Shown here: piece after piece, positions 1 to 8,818 of the stretch | How the letters are laid out: every line of letters begins with the position of its first letter | Position numbering within the stretch: position 1 is the stretch's first letter | Assembly (NCBI RefSeq): GCF_019222765.1 | Contig: NZ_CP078145.1 | Span: forward strand, 7,688,001-7,752,000 | Direction of reading: 5' to 3' | DNA: 64,000 nucleotides | DNA from: Nocardia iowensis | Lineage (GTDB): Bacteria > Actinomycetota > Actinomycetes > Mycobacteriales > Mycobacteriaceae | Notes under the pieces: generated by a model | What the model saw: the letters and a program-made list of their open reading frames with translations, nothing else | What the model was told of the DNA's origin: nothing | Database searches by the model: none | Made by a program: the position numbers and the translations under genes

Positions 1-26
1 CCCGCCTGAACATCTGGCCCTGACAC

Positions 27-61
27 ACGTCCGCCGCGGGCGTCGAGCCCGCGGCGGACGT
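27..61 (-). terminator. Hairpin terminator after the MscS-like gene
   Basis: A perfect 15-bp stem (27-41 pairs with 47-61) has a 5-nt loop and lies 30 bp beyond the stop codon of the minus-strand channel gene. There is no clear U-run on either side, so it is a GC-rich actinobacterial-type terminator. What lies to its left is outside the window. Confidence 0.75.
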
Positions 62-90
62 ACTTGTCACTCCTGACGGATGCGGCGTTC

Positions 91-987
91 CTAACGCACG
101 TCACCCGGATCGCGGTAGCCCATGTACTCGCCGGACTGCTGGTAAGAACCGCCGCCCTGCTGGTACGCGCCGCCACCGCCCTGCATCGCGCCCTGGTCCC
201 ACTGCTGGGCAGACTGGCCCTGGCCGCGCGCGGCCTGCTGGTCCATCCATAGCTGCTCGCGCGACGCGTCCTCGCGACCACGCGAGTACGCCTGCGCGTG
301 ACCCTTGACCGCGGGCATCTCCTCTTCCAGCCCGCTCAGCCAGTTCTCCCAGCGCTGCTGCATCGGGCGAACCATGCCGCCGCCGACGCCGACCACCAGG
401 ATGCCGCCGATGGTGGCGAGCACCGCGATGAGGATCGGCATGGTGACCGACATGGCCACCCCGATCTGGTTCAGCGCGGCGACGATGCCGACGCCCCAGA
501 TGAACACCGCGGCGACCCGGCCGATCATCGCGCCGTAGGACAGGCCGCCGAGCATGTTGCCGACCAGGTCACGCACTGCGGAGGCGATCGCGCCCGCGAT
601 CACCACGATGATGATCGCCACCGCCGCCTTGGGCAGCCACGACACGATGCCGTCGAGCAGATCGCTCACCGGGTTCGGACCGAAGACACCGAAGCCGAGC
701 TGGAGGGCGATCAGCAGGATCGCGTAGTACGCCAGCTTCGCCAGCAGATCCGAGGCGTCGTAGCGACTGCGCGACATCATCTGCTTGAGGCCGCCGCGCT
801 CGACCAGGCGGTCGAAGCCGACCCGCTCGAGCACCTTGTTCACGATTGTCGACACGGCCTTCGCAACGATCCAGCCGATGAGCAAGATGACGATGAATCC
901 GGCCAGCTTGGGGACGAACGTGGCGATCGAGCTCCACGCGTCCGAAAACCCCTTCTGGAAATCGATAGCCAAACTGGAGGTGTACAT
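91..987 (-). CDS. MscS-type mechanosensitive ion channel family protein with TM-helix repeats
   Basis: This is a small membrane protein of about 298 residues. Four to five hydrophobic segments are visible, at roughly residues 27-47, 84-106, 116-140, 155-175 and 182-205. The first carries the pattern LIGWIVAKA typical of the conserved TM-helix repeat of small MscS/CmpX-like proteins. The C-terminal 70 residues are a hydrophilic Gln/Gly/Tyr-rich tail, probably disordered and cytosolic. The family is thought to form or modulate a tension-gated pore in the cytoplasmic membrane. An ATG lies 6 bp further upstream (993), but GAAGGG is better spaced for 987. A strong hairpin follows the stop, so it looks monocistronic. 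Confidence 0.8.
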   Translation of the reverse strand: MYTSSLAIDFQKGFSDAWSSIATFVPKLAGFIVILLIGWIVAKAVSTIVNKVLERVGFDRLVERGGLKQMMSRSRYDASDLLAKLAYYAILLIALQLGFGVFGPNPVSDLLDGIVSWLPKAAVAIIIVVIAGAIASAVRDLVGNMLGGLSYGAMIGRVAAVFIWGVGIVAALNQIGVAMSVTMPILIAVLATIGGILVVGVGGGMVRPMQQRWENWLSGLEEEMPAVKGHAQAYSRGREDASREQLWMDQQAARGQGQSAQQWDQGAMQGGGGAYQQGGGSYQQSGEYMGYRDPGDVR

Positions 988-1419
988 GCCCATCCCTTCG
1001 CTATCCGATTACGCCATGGCAGTTTGCCGAGGCTGCTTCAAAGCCGGTTATACCCCGGCGACATAACTCGAATCACGCGTTTGCAGATAATTTGCCACAT
1101 TGCAGCATTCGACGCGACCGCTACGGATCCGGCGCGCGGGGCGATATCGGCTGCCGACGAGCGACGCGGACTGGTCGGTCTTCCTCACAGCCGGGACCGA
1201 CGGGATGCGGAGAAGATTGTTACGACCTGTCATCGCGGTGCCATCTCGCTGTCACCGACACGCCAAGGTAAACAGCGCACGCTTATCTCGGATCCGGCAT
1301 CAGGGCAATGCCTCCCGCCTGACACCCCCGGAGGTGCACGATGTACACGCTGTCAGCCGTCCCCGTCGATCGAGGGTCGATCTCCCATATCGGGAGCCGC
1401 ACGCCGCTGGGAGCCCGCG
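988..1419. other. 432-bp divergent intergenic region
   Basis: No convincing gene is seen. The region separates a minus-strand channel gene from a plus-strand DUF4254 gene and should hold both promoters. Two short palindromes sit just before the DUF4254 gene: 1368-1382 (6-bp arms, 3-nt centre) and 1382-1396 (5-bp arms). They may be operator or hairpin elements, but nothing ties them to a known regulator. Confidence 0.5.
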
Positions 1420-1878
1420 ATGTTCGTGCGTGATCGTGCTCTCTCCGCCACCGGCGGCACCGCCGCGCCACTGCCGGATCACCGCGAACTGGTCGCCGCT
1501 TTCGGCGGCCAAGACGGTGATCCGAACACCGACCATCCGCTGATCGTCTGGGCTCGCAGCTTGGCCACGCTGCACCGGCAGCGCCACGGTGATCCGCTGG
1601 CTGCCGCCGGAATCGACTGCCGCCGAGCCGAATTGGTCGCCGCCATCGATACCTGGGTGGCCACTCAGCTGCCCCGCCGCAGCTGCACCGACCACCTGCG
1701 CGCCGGTTCGCTCGGCGCCACCGTCGATCGCATGGCGGCGGCGCACGCGCATGCCAGCCATCTGCTGCACACCGCCGAAAAGGTTTCCGACGATCGGGTC
1801 CATGCGGCGTGGTATCGGCTCGCGTCGCTGGCCGACGAATGGACGGATCTGATCATCGGCGCGGTACGGAAGGCTTAG
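1420..1878 (+). CDS. DUF4254 family protein
   Basis: This soluble, helix-rich protein of 152 residues has no signal peptide. I recognise it as DUF4254-like, a family common in mycolic-acid actinobacteria and without a firmly assigned function. Charged/His segments such as WARSLATLHRQRH and a C-terminal helix ending EWTDLIIGAVRKA fit an all-alpha fold. The ATG at 1420 is preceded by GGGAG at good spacing; the open frame runs much further upstream, but that part is a shadow of the opposite-strand channel gene and its leader. It converges on the AbrB-family gene, whose stop is 19 bp away. Confidence 0.65.
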   Translation: MFVRDRALSATGGTAAPLPDHRELVAAFGGQDGDPNTDHPLIVWARSLATLHRQRHGDPLAAAGIDCRRAELVAAIDTWVATQLPRRSCTDHLRAGSLGATVDRMAAAHAHASHLLHTAEKVSDDRVHAAWYRLASLADEWTDLIIGAVRKA

Positions 1879-1897
1879 CGGTTCCGCCCCAACCAAG

Positions 1898-3031
1898 TCA
1901 GATCACCAGCTCGGGCTCCCGAAGCCCGAGCTGTCGTGCCGCCAGCCACCGCATCCCCTTGGTCAGCAAGGGCAGCATCAGCACCATCAACAGCAACCGC
2001 ATGCTCTGCACACAGGTGATCAACGGCAGGTTGGCGTCCATCGACTCGGCTGTGGCCAGCACGGCATTGATGCCGCCGGGTGTGGTGGCCAGGTAGATGT
2101 CGGACAGTTCGAGGTCGACGAAGGTGGCCACGGCGAAGGCGAGCCCGGCGACGATGGCCGACAGGGCGACGATGGTGACCGTCATGCCGGGGATCATCCT
2201 GGCCATCTCCGTGACAACGGTTTTGGTGAACCGGGTGCCTACCTCGAAACCGATGAGCACGAACAGCAGATCCTTGAACAGATTCGTCGGCGCGTACCCG
2301 TGACTGATGCCGAGCGCGGTGAGCAGCGCGGTCATCAGCATCGGCCCGATCAGCGCCGGGCTCGGCAGGCTGAGCCGCCTGCCCAGCTTGGTGCCGAGGA
2401 CGCACAGCATCACCGCGATGGACAATCCGGCGACCTGATCGCCGCGGCCGACGATCATCCAGTACGGCAGATCGGGATTGGTGACCGCGCCACCGAGAGT
2501 CACGTGCTCGGTGGTCAAGCTACCGCTGCTGTTGTTCAACAGCGCGCCGAGCGCGGGCGCACTCACCGCGACCAGCGCGACGCGCAAATACTGCATGAAC
2601 GCCACCTGGCGCGGATCGGCGTCCATGTCGTCGGCGCAGGCCACCACCGCCGCGGACCCACCGGCCAGCAGACCGAGTGTCGCGGTCGGCAACTCCACGT
2701 GGGCGACTCGCGCGAACACCACCGCGACCAGCAAACTGATCACCAGCGTCGCCACGGTGACCGCGAGTACCGGCACCAGCGCCAGCCCGATGGTGGACAG
2801 CAGCGAGATCTCCAGATAGCTGCCCATCAGGACACCGAGCATCGCCTGCACGCCGATGGATAGTTCACGAGGCATCGGAGCGGGCAACCGCCCGGCCAAC
2901 GCGAGAGCTCCGCCGACGACGATCGCTAGAATCATCTGCGGCGCCGGGAAATGCACCCGATCGAGCAATTCCGCCCCGGCAAGCACCGAGGCCAGCAGAG
3001 CTACCCATCCGATCACTTGCCTGCGCGTCAT
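1898..3031 (-). CDS. AbrB-family (PF05145-like) integral membrane protein, putative transporter
   Basis: The 377-residue protein is almost entirely hydrophobic, with about ten transmembrane segments in two similar halves. Repeated Gly-rich stretches (VQAMLGVLMGSYLE, GLLAGGSAAVVACADD and LLFVLIGFEVGTRF followed later by TPGGINAVL) match the internally duplicated AbrB/ammonia-monooxygenase family (DUF955-independent, PF05145 type). These proteins are often mis-annotated as regulators or ammonia monooxygenase but look like transporters; the substrate is unknown. It is transcribed away from the riboswitch-controlled permease and is probably a single-gene unit. Confidence 0.8.
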   Translation of the reverse strand: MTRRQVIGWVALLASVLAGAELLDRVHFPAPQMILAIVVGGALALAGRLPAPMPRELSIGVQAMLGVLMGSYLEISLLSTIGLALVPVLAVTVATLVISLLVAVVFARVAHVELPTATLGLLAGGSAAVVACADDMDADPRQVAFMQYLRVALVAVSAPALGALLNNSSGSLTTEHVTLGGAVTNPDLPYWMIVGRGDQVAGLSIAVMLCVLGTKLGRRLSLPSPALIGPMLMTALLTALGISHGYAPTNLFKDLLFVLIGFEVGTRFTKTVVTEMARMIPGMTVTIVALSAIVAGLAFAVATFVDLELSDIYLATTPGGINAVLATAESMDANLPLITCVQSMRLLLMVLMLPLLTKGMRWLAARQLGLREPELVI

Positions 3032-3062
3032 ACCTAGTAATCCTTGCCCTCGCTAGTGAACA

Positions 3063-3096
3063 AACCGTTACGTCTCCGTTATCGCGGTTAACGGTT
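3063..3096. repeat. 8-bp inverted repeat upstream of the AbrB-family gene
   Basis: AACCGTTA at 3063-3070 is the exact reverse complement of TAACGGTT at 3089-3096. It lies 32-65 bp upstream of the start codon at 3031, where an operator would be expected. No regulator gene is adjacent. Confidence 0.4.
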
Positions 3097-3292
3097 GGTG
3101 TGATCCCGGACGCACATCGCCAATCTCCTGTTCAGCGCGGAGATTTCCGCGCCTGGTGCGATTCTCGAAATCCGTTCGCGTTACTGGATAGTCGATCGAG
3201 CGAACTCGAAGCTCATCTCCCGCACACCGCGCGAGCACGCGCATCCGATCGGCCGCCGGAGCTGCCACGTGTACTATTCGCCCGAACCACAC

Positions 3293-3390
3293 CCCCACCG
3301 CGGGAGCTCGGGCACGGCCGGGCTGAGAGGGCGGACCCCAGCGCTTCGCCGACCGCATGAACCTGTCCGGGTAATGCCGGCGTAGGAAGA
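3293..3390 (+). promoter_or_regulatory. TPP riboswitch (thi box)
   Basis: The conserved thiamine-pyrophosphate aptamer elements are present in order: CGGGAGCTCGG opening the first arm, GGGCTGAGAGG at about 3320-3330, then ACCGCATGAACCTGTCCGGG and TAATGCCGGCGTAGGAAG. These match the CUGAGA and ACCUGAUCUGG...AAUGCCAGCGUAGGAA consensus. It ends 12 nt before the permease start codon, so sequestration of the ribosome binding site by the TPP-bound form is the likely mechanism. Confidence 0.95.
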
Positions 3391-3401
3391 GCGTTTCGGG
3401 C

Positions 3402-4790
3402 ATGTCTTCATCGACCCTGCACAACTCCGAACGGCACGAGGCACCCTTCACCCTCGATGAGCCCGCCCCGAAGGTGCTGTCCTTCTGGGACCAGAGCGCA
3501 TTCTGGGCAAATCTGGGCGTCAGCCTGTTCGCCTTCTCCGGCGCCTACACCGTGCTCGCGCCGAATTCCGATGGCGCCCCGCAGCTCTCCATCGCCGCGG
3601 GCATTCTCGCGATGATCGTCGGGACGGTCGTCGGTGGACTGATGCTCGGCTTGGCGGCCGTGCCAGGTGCGAAAACCGGCAAACCATCGATGGTCCTGCT
3701 GCGCGGACTGTTCGGCGCGAAACTCAGCTATCTGCCGACCGTGCTGAACATCGCCCAGCTGATCGGCTGGGGCACTTTCGAGTTGATCGTCATCGGTGAC
3801 GCGGCCGACGAACTGTTCGGCGGCGGACCCCACTGGATGTATGTGGTTGCCGCGGGCGTGCTCACGACGGTGCTGACGATCTGGCCGCTCGGCTCGGTCC
3901 GGATGTTGCGCCGGTTCGTCACGGCAGGCGTGGTGATCGCGCTGGTCTGGTTCTATATCCAGTTCTTCCGCGCGGGGCTGCCCGACCTGTCGGCCAATCC
4001 GGGACCGCGCGGCGACGGACCGTTCGGCGTCGACTGGAACCTCTTCTGGATCGCCACCGATGCGGCACTGGCGGTTTCGATCTCCTGGGTGCCGGTCGCC
4101 GCCGACTACACGCGCCACTCGCGCAGCACCGGATCGGCGTTCGGCGCGGCCAGCGGGGCCTACGCGCTCACCCAGATCGTCGCCTACGCACTCGGCCTTT
4201 TCGCCTTGGCCCAGGCCACCGGCGGCGGCCAGTACTCGGCGTTCCTTCAGGTCAGCCTCGGCGGGCTGTTCTTCTTCATCTTCGTGTTCCGCGAGGCCGA
4301 TCAGTCGTTCGCCAATGTGTATTCCACCGCCGTGTCGATCCAGAACCTCGCGCCGCGGCTGGACCGGCGCATCCTGTCGATCGGTCTCGGCACGCTGATC
4401 ACGGTGCTCGCGCTGCTGCTGAACATGCAGAACTACTTCGGCTTCCTCGGCCTGATCGGTTCGGTGTTCGTGCCGCTGCTCGGCGTGCTGGTCGCCGACT
4501 TCTTCCTGCGCGCCAAGGGCGAGTGGAACACCGCCGACGACGCACCGCCGCGCTGGGGAATGATCGTCGCGTGGTTGGCCGGGTTCTCGGTCTACCAGCT
4601 CATCAATCCGGGCGATGCCGGTGCGTGGACCCGCTTCTGGGTGGACGTGCAAGAGCGGCTGCACTTCACCAAGCAGGCGTGGATGAGCGCGTCACTGCTG
4701 TCGTTCCTCGCCGCCGTGCTGGTCGCCTGGGCGGTCGGTCGGGTCTGGACGCTGCGGCAAGATCGCGCAACGGCAGGCAAATCCGCCTAG
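3402..4790 (+). CDS. cytX: NCS1-family permease, putative hydroxymethylpyrimidine transporter CytX
   Basis: The 462-residue protein has about 12 transmembrane helices and belongs to the nucleobase:cation symporter-1 (purine-cytosine permease) family. Visible family features are the first-helix region FWANLGVSLFAFSGAYTVLAP, an AQLIGWGTFEL segment near residue 120 and SWVPVAADYTR near residue 225. The TPP riboswitch directly upstream argues that the cargo is a thiamine precursor such as hydroxymethylpyrimidine rather than cytosine, which is the established context for CytX. It stands alone: after it come only a tandem repeat and an unrelated DUF72 gene. The family is certain and the substrate is inferred from the riboswitch. 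Confidence 0.88.
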   Translation: MSSSTLHNSERHEAPFTLDEPAPKVLSFWDQSAFWANLGVSLFAFSGAYTVLAPNSDGAPQLSIAAGILAMIVGTVVGGLMLGLAAVPGAKTGKPSMVLLRGLFGAKLSYLPTVLNIAQLIGWGTFELIVIGDAADELFGGGPHWMYVVAAGVLTTVLTIWPLGSVRMLRRFVTAGVVIALVWFYIQFFRAGLPDLSANPGPRGDGPFGVDWNLFWIATDAALAVSISWVPVAADYTRHSRSTGSAFGAASGAYALTQIVAYALGLFALAQATGGGQYSAFLQVSLGGLFFFIFVFREADQSFANVYSTAVSIQNLAPRLDRRILSIGLGTLITVLALLLNMQNYFGFLGLIGSVFVPLLGVLVADFFLRAKGEWNTADDAPPRWGMIVAWLAGFSVYQLINPGDAGAWTRFWVDVQERLHFTKQAWMSASLLSFLAAVLVAWAVGRVWTLRQDRATAGKSA

Positions 4791-4925
4791 GCGTACCTCC
4801 GCATTCGCTCCGGCCATGCGCGGACTAATGACGGGCTCCGCCGGCTGCGCCTATTCTGCGTACCTCCGCATTCGCTCCGGCCATGCGCGGGCTGACGGCG
4901 GGTTCCGCCCGGCTGCGCCCGTTCT
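4791..4925. repeat. Imperfect tandem repeat, two copies of about 67 bp
   Basis: Copy 1 is 4791-4857 and copy 2 is 4858-4925. The first 33 bases are identical and the remainder differ by several substitutions and one inserted base. It fills almost the whole space between the permease stop codon and the DUF72 gene. No coding potential is evident; it may be a small dispersed intergenic repeat. Confidence 0.75.
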
Positions 4926-4952
4926 GCCGGTCTCGGCTGCCACGATGGAGTC

Positions 4953-5759
4953 ATGGGCGAGATCCGGATCGGCACGTCGGGCTGGGTGTATCCACCGTGG
5001 CGTGGTGTCTTCTATCCCAAGGGCGTGACGCAGAAGCGCGAACTCGCGTATCTGTCGGCACAGCTGAACAGCGTCGAGATCAACGGCTCGTTCTACGCGC
5101 TGCAGCGTCCGTCGAGCTACCAGAACTGGGCGAGCCAGACGCCGGACGACTTCGTGTTCGCGGTGAAGGGCAGCAGATTCATCACGCACATGAAGCGGCT
5201 ACGCGACGGCGACGCGCTGCTGGCGAACTTCCTGGCGTCCGGATTACTCGCCCTCGGCCCCAAACTCGGCCCGATCCTCTGGCAGCTGCCGCCGAACTTC
5301 CCGTTCGATCCCGAGTTGCTCGGCGCGTTCTTCACCCATCTCCCGCGCACCACCAGCCAAGCCGCCGACATCGCGACCCAGCATGATCATCGGGTGGATC
5401 CGGCGTTCACGACCACCGACGCCGACCGGCCGCTGCGGCACGCACTGGAGATCCGCCATCCCAGTTTCGTCACACCCGAGTTCACCGAGCTGCTCACCAA
5501 GCACGAGGTCGCGCTGGTAATCGCCGACGCCGCAGGCAAATACCCGCTGATCGAAGAGGTCACCGCTGACTTCGTCTACATCCGCCTGCACGGCCACGAC
5601 GAGCTCTACGTCAGCGGCTACACCGACGAGGGCCTGGACATGTGGGCAGCGAAGATCCGCGCCTGGTCCGCCAACGGTGACGTCTTCTGCTACTTCGACA
5701 ACGACGCCAAGGTCATGGCCCCGCGCGACGCCCTCGCCCTGCGCGCCCGTCTCGAGTAA
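4953..5759 (+). CDS. DUF72 domain-containing protein (YecE-like)
   Basis: This cytosolic protein of 268 residues opens with IRIGTSGWVYPPWRGVFYP, the hallmark start of the DUF72/YecE TIM-barrel-like family. Further family marks are SVEINGSFYALQ near residue 32, FVFAVKGSRFITHMKRL near residue 70, and Y(I)RLHG followed by WAAKIRAW and CYFDNDAKVMAP at the C terminus. Biochemical function is not established; the fold resembles nuclease-type TIM barrels. It is preceded by GGAG close to the ATG and ends 48 bp from the convergent cbs stop. Confidence 0.85.
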   Translation: MGEIRIGTSGWVYPPWRGVFYPKGVTQKRELAYLSAQLNSVEINGSFYALQRPSSYQNWASQTPDDFVFAVKGSRFITHMKRLRDGDALLANFLASGLLALGPKLGPILWQLPPNFPFDPELLGAFFTHLPRTTSQAADIATQHDHRVDPAFTTTDADRPLRHALEIRHPSFVTPEFTELLTKHEVALVIADAAGKYPLIEEVTADFVYIRLHGHDELYVSGYTDEGLDMWAAKIRAWSANGDVFCYFDNDAKVMAPRDALALRARLE

Positions 5760-5806
5760 CCGCGCCCGTTCGAGCAATCGGGCCGCCTCGAGTAGCCAGC
5801 CCGGCG

Positions 5807-7198
5807 TCAGTGCCCGAGGGTGCCTACGCTCAAGAAGCCGAGCAGGTCGTGGCGGGTGATCACGCCGACCGGCTTGCCCTCTTCGACGACCATCAGCGCG
5901 TCGGTATCCGACAGCGCCTTGGTCGCGGCGGAGATCGGTTCACCGGCGCCGATCAGCGGGAACGACGGGCTCATGTGCTTGCCCACCGAATCGGTCAGGT
6001 GCGCACGGCCTTCGAACACCGCCGAGAGCAGGTCGCGCTCGGAGACGCTGCCCGCGACCTCGCCCGCCATCACCGGCGGTTCCGCGCCGACCACCGGCAT
6101 CTGCGAGACGCCGTACTCGCGCAGGATCTCGATGGCATCGCGCAGGGTCTCCGACGGATGGGTGTGCACCAGGTCGGGCAGCTCACCGGACTTGCCGCGC
6201 AACACATCTCCGACCAGCGGTTCGACGGTGCTGCCGTCGAGCCGCTCGCGCAGGAAGCCGTAGGAGCTCATCCACTGGTCGTTGAAGATCTTGGACAGGT
6301 AGCCGCGGCCACCGTCCGGCAGCAACACCACCACGACCGCGTCCGGGTCACGGCGCGCGACCTCGATGGCCGCGACCACCGCCATGCCGCACGAGCCGCC
6401 GACCAGCAGGCCCTCCTCGCGGGCGAGGCGCCGGGTCATGTCGAACGAGTCCGCGTCGGAGACCGCGATGATCTCGTCCGGGATGGCCGGGTCATAGGCG
6501 GACGGCCAGAAGTCTTCGCCGACACCCTCGACCAGGTACGGCCGTCCGGTGCCGCCGGAGTACACCGAGCCCTCCGGGTCCGCACCGATGATCTTGACCT
6601 GGCCGCCGGACACCTCTTTGAGGTAGCGGCCGACGCCGGTGATGGTGCCGCCGGTGCCGACGCCCGCGACGAAGTGGGTGACCGTGCCGTCGGTGTCGTT
6701 CCAGATCTCCGGGCCGGTCGTCTCGTAGTGGCTTTCCGGGCCGCCGGGATTGGAGTACTGGTCCGGCTTCCACGCGCCGTCGATCTCCCCGACCAGGCGG
6801 TTGGAGACGCTGTAGTAGCTGGCCGGGTCTTCCGGCGACACGGCGGTCGGGCACACGACGACCTCGGCGCCGTACGCGCGCAGCACGTTGCGCTTGTCCT
6901 CGCTGACCTTGTCCGGGCACACGAAAACGCAGTGGTAGCCGCGCTGCTGGGCAACCAGCGCGAGGCCGACACCGGTGTTGCCCGAGGTGGGTTCGACGAT
7001 GGTGCCGCCGGGCCGTAGCTCCCCGGACTTCTCGGCCGCGTCGATCATCTTCACCGCGATACGGTCCTTGGAACTACCGCCCGGGTTCAAGTATTCGATC
7101 TTGGCTGCCACCAATCCGGCGTTCGGCCCTACGACAGAGTTCAACCGGACCAACGGCGTATTGCCGATGAGGTCCACGACATGGTCGGCGATGCGCAT
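5807..7198 (-). CDS. cbs: Cystathionine beta-synthase
   Basis: This PLP enzyme condenses homocysteine with serine to cystathionine (reverse transsulfuration). The N-terminal fold-type II domain starts DLIGNTPLVRLN, carries the PLP lysine in NPGGSSKDR (about residue 44), the SGNTG substrate loop (TSGNTGVGLALVAQ) and the phosphate loop GTGGTITG. A C-terminal pair of CBS domains spans about residues 335-460. Length and sequence are very close to mycobacterial Cbs, which starts MRIAxH; the in-frame ATG at 7207 has a GGAG about 12 nt upstream and could be the true start. It diverges from a small secreted protein. The nearby GDSL hydrolase and thiolase recall the M. tuberculosis Rv1074c-Rv1077 neighbourhood. 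Confidence 0.95.
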   Translation of the reverse strand: MRIADHVVDLIGNTPLVRLNSVVGPNAGLVAAKIEYLNPGGSSKDRIAVKMIDAAEKSGELRPGGTIVEPTSGNTGVGLALVAQQRGYHCVFVCPDKVSEDKRNVLRAYGAEVVVCPTAVSPEDPASYYSVSNRLVGEIDGAWKPDQYSNPGGPESHYETTGPEIWNDTDGTVTHFVAGVGTGGTITGVGRYLKEVSGGQVKIIGADPEGSVYSGGTGRPYLVEGVGEDFWPSAYDPAIPDEIIAVSDADSFDMTRRLAREEGLLVGGSCGMAVVAAIEVARRDPDAVVVVLLPDGGRGYLSKIFNDQWMSSYGFLRERLDGSTVEPLVGDVLRGKSGELPDLVHTHPSETLRDAIEILREYGVSQMPVVGAEPPVMAGEVAGSVSERDLLSAVFEGRAHLTDSVGKHMSPSFPLIGAGEPISAATKALSDTDALMVVEEGKPVGVITRHDLLGFLSVGTLGH

Positions 7199-7307
7199 GC
7201 GCCCCATAGTTCCAGATGGCTCCGGTGTGCGTCCGCGCACGCCACGCGGAAGCGGTTCCGCCGCGACAAACCCGGGAAACCAGCAACCCCGCATTTAGGA
7301 TCGCCCC

Positions 7308-7787
7308 ATGAGGCAGCCGAACAGTGCCCGGACCTGCGCTGTTCTGGCCGGAGCGGCAGTGGCCGCGCTGGTCGGGACAGGAGCCCCGGCAAACGCGGTG
7401 ACCACCGAATTTCCGCAGGTGCCCACGCTCGCCTACGGCGGCTGGTGCGGGACGAGCATTCGCACCTGGGCCGATGTCAGCCCGGCGTGGCCGGGCCGGG
7501 CGATCCTCAATGTGCGGGCACTGCCCGTCGCGGGGATCGGCCCCGGCGACTATCCGCTGGCCCCGCTGTGCGAGGTCCGCACCACGGTCGCCTGGCGCAA
7601 CACCACCACCGGCGCGGTGGGCAGCTACGAGACCACCGTGGTGACCGGCATCTACGGCAGCGTCCAGTACTCGGAGTTCCAGGACACCGGCCCCGGCCGC
7701 ATCGCGGTCACCGTCACCACCGACGCGGCGAGCATTCCCGCCTACGGCTCGTTCGACGTTCCCGCTCCGGCTGCCCCAGCTGCGTGA
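7308..7787 (+). CDS. Small secreted protein of unknown function
   Basis: The 159-residue product has a clear Sec signal peptide: positive MRQPNSAR, hydrophobic core to about residue 25, and a likely cleavage after APANA near residue 31. The mature part is beta-rich with two Cys (WCGTS and LCEVR) that could form a disulfide, and a Pro/Ala-rich tail. I recognise no domain. It is divergent from cbs (110-bp gap) and followed by the GDSL hydrolase, from which it is separated by 99 bp of GAGCGAGCG-type short repeats. Confidence 0.7.
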   Translation: MRQPNSARTCAVLAGAAVAALVGTGAPANAVTTEFPQVPTLAYGGWCGTSIRTWADVSPAWPGRAILNVRALPVAGIGPGDYPLAPLCEVRTTVAWRNTTTGAVGSYETTVVTGIYGSVQYSEFQDTGPGRIAVTVTTDAASIPAYGSFDVPAPAAPAA

Positions 7788-7886
7788 AGTCGGTACATTT
7801 CTATTCGTGAGCGAGCGTCAGCGAGCGAACCAGGGATACAGCGCGCCTGGGCGCACGACGGAGCCGAGCGTTAGCGAGGTGCAGTC

Positions 7887-8777
7887 GTGAGCGCACCACG
7901 CATCGGCTGGCGGACCGCCGCGGTGACCGGTGCCGCGACGGTCTTGGCCGGTTCCGGAGCAGGCGGCGCTTGGTGGGCGACGTCTCGACTGTTGATGGCG
8001 CAGGCAGGCGCGGCGCGTGGCGTGATCGGCCGGGACACCTCGAAACCGCCTGAGGCCGACGGCATCTACACCGCGGGCTGCCTGACGCCGGAGCCATGGC
8101 GCACCGGCAAGCACGCGGACCTGCATCTGATGATCTTCGGCGACTCCACCGCGGCGGGTGTCGGCTGCGTGGTCGCCGACGAAGTGCCCGGCGTACGGCT
8201 GGCCCGCGGACTCGCGGTGGCCACCGGGCAGCGAATCCGGTTGAGCACCAAGGCGATCTCCGGCGCCACCTCCAAGGGACTGTCCGGCCAGGTGGACGCC
8301 ATGTTCGTGGCCGGTCCACCACCGGACGCCGCGATCATCCTGATCGGCGCCAACGACATCACCAAGAAGCATTCCGTCCGCGCCTCCGCGCGCCGGCTGG
8401 CCGCCGCGGTCGCGCGCCTGCGCAGCGCCGACAGCGTGGTCGTGGTCGGCACCTGCCCGAATCTCGGCACGGTAACCGCTATTCCGCAGCCGTTGCGCAC
8501 GGTGGTGCACAACTGGAGTGTCCGGCTGGCTCGGGCGCAGACGGTGGCCACCAGCGTCGCGGGCGGTCGTCCGGTGCCGATGGGCTATCTGCTGGCACCG
8601 GAGTTCCGTGCCCAGCCCGAACTGCTCTTCTCCGCCGACGGATTCCACCCTTCGGCCGCGGGCTATGAACTTGCCGCGGCGCAACTGCTTCCGGTCCTGC
8701 TCGAGGCTCTGGGCGAGGCCACCCCGGATTTCCGTTCCCCGGGCCGCGACGTAGATTCGATAAGAACCCGCGAGTAA
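7887..8777 (+). CDS. Secreted SGNH/GDSL-family hydrolase
   Basis: This is an esterase-type hydrolase of 296 residues exported through an N-terminal hydrophobic segment (about residues 11-33). The SGNH blocks are visible: block I IFGDSTAAG with Ser87, block III GAND near residue 155, and block V DGFHPSAAGY with catalytic Asp and His near residue 255. It starts at a GTG; the short spacing to the thiolase (41 bp) suggests co-transcription. A homologous secreted GDSL protein next to fadA3 and cbs occurs in M. tuberculosis (Rv1075c), so this is likely an ortholog acting on cell-envelope acyl or acetyl esters. Confidence 0.87.
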   Translation: MSAPRIGWRTAAVTGAATVLAGSGAGGAWWATSRLLMAQAGAARGVIGRDTSKPPEADGIYTAGCLTPEPWRTGKHADLHLMIFGDSTAAGVGCVVADEVPGVRLARGLAVATGQRIRLSTKAISGATSKGLSGQVDAMFVAGPPPDAAIILIGANDITKKHSVRASARRLAAAVARLRSADSVVVVGTCPNLGTVTAIPQPLRTVVHNWSVRLARAQTVATSVAGGRPVPMGYLLAPEFRAQPELLFSADGFHPSAAGYELAAAQLLPVLLEALGEATPDFRSPGRDVDSIRTRE

Positions 8778-8818
8778 CAACAGCGGTTCGCACGTTCCTT
8801 ACCGACAAAGGAGTCCTC

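Noticed and set aside
298..1878. A 526-codon frame covering the DUF4254 gene
   Set aside because: The first 374 codons are antisense to the channel gene and its leader with Arg/His-rich shadow composition; the real start is ATG 1420.
7800..7886. Short GAGCGAGCG-type repeats before the GDSL hydrolase as a CRISPR or mobile-element end
   Set aside because: Repeats are 8-12 bp, irregular and few, with no spacer pattern or transposase; they look like common intergenic repeats of this genus.
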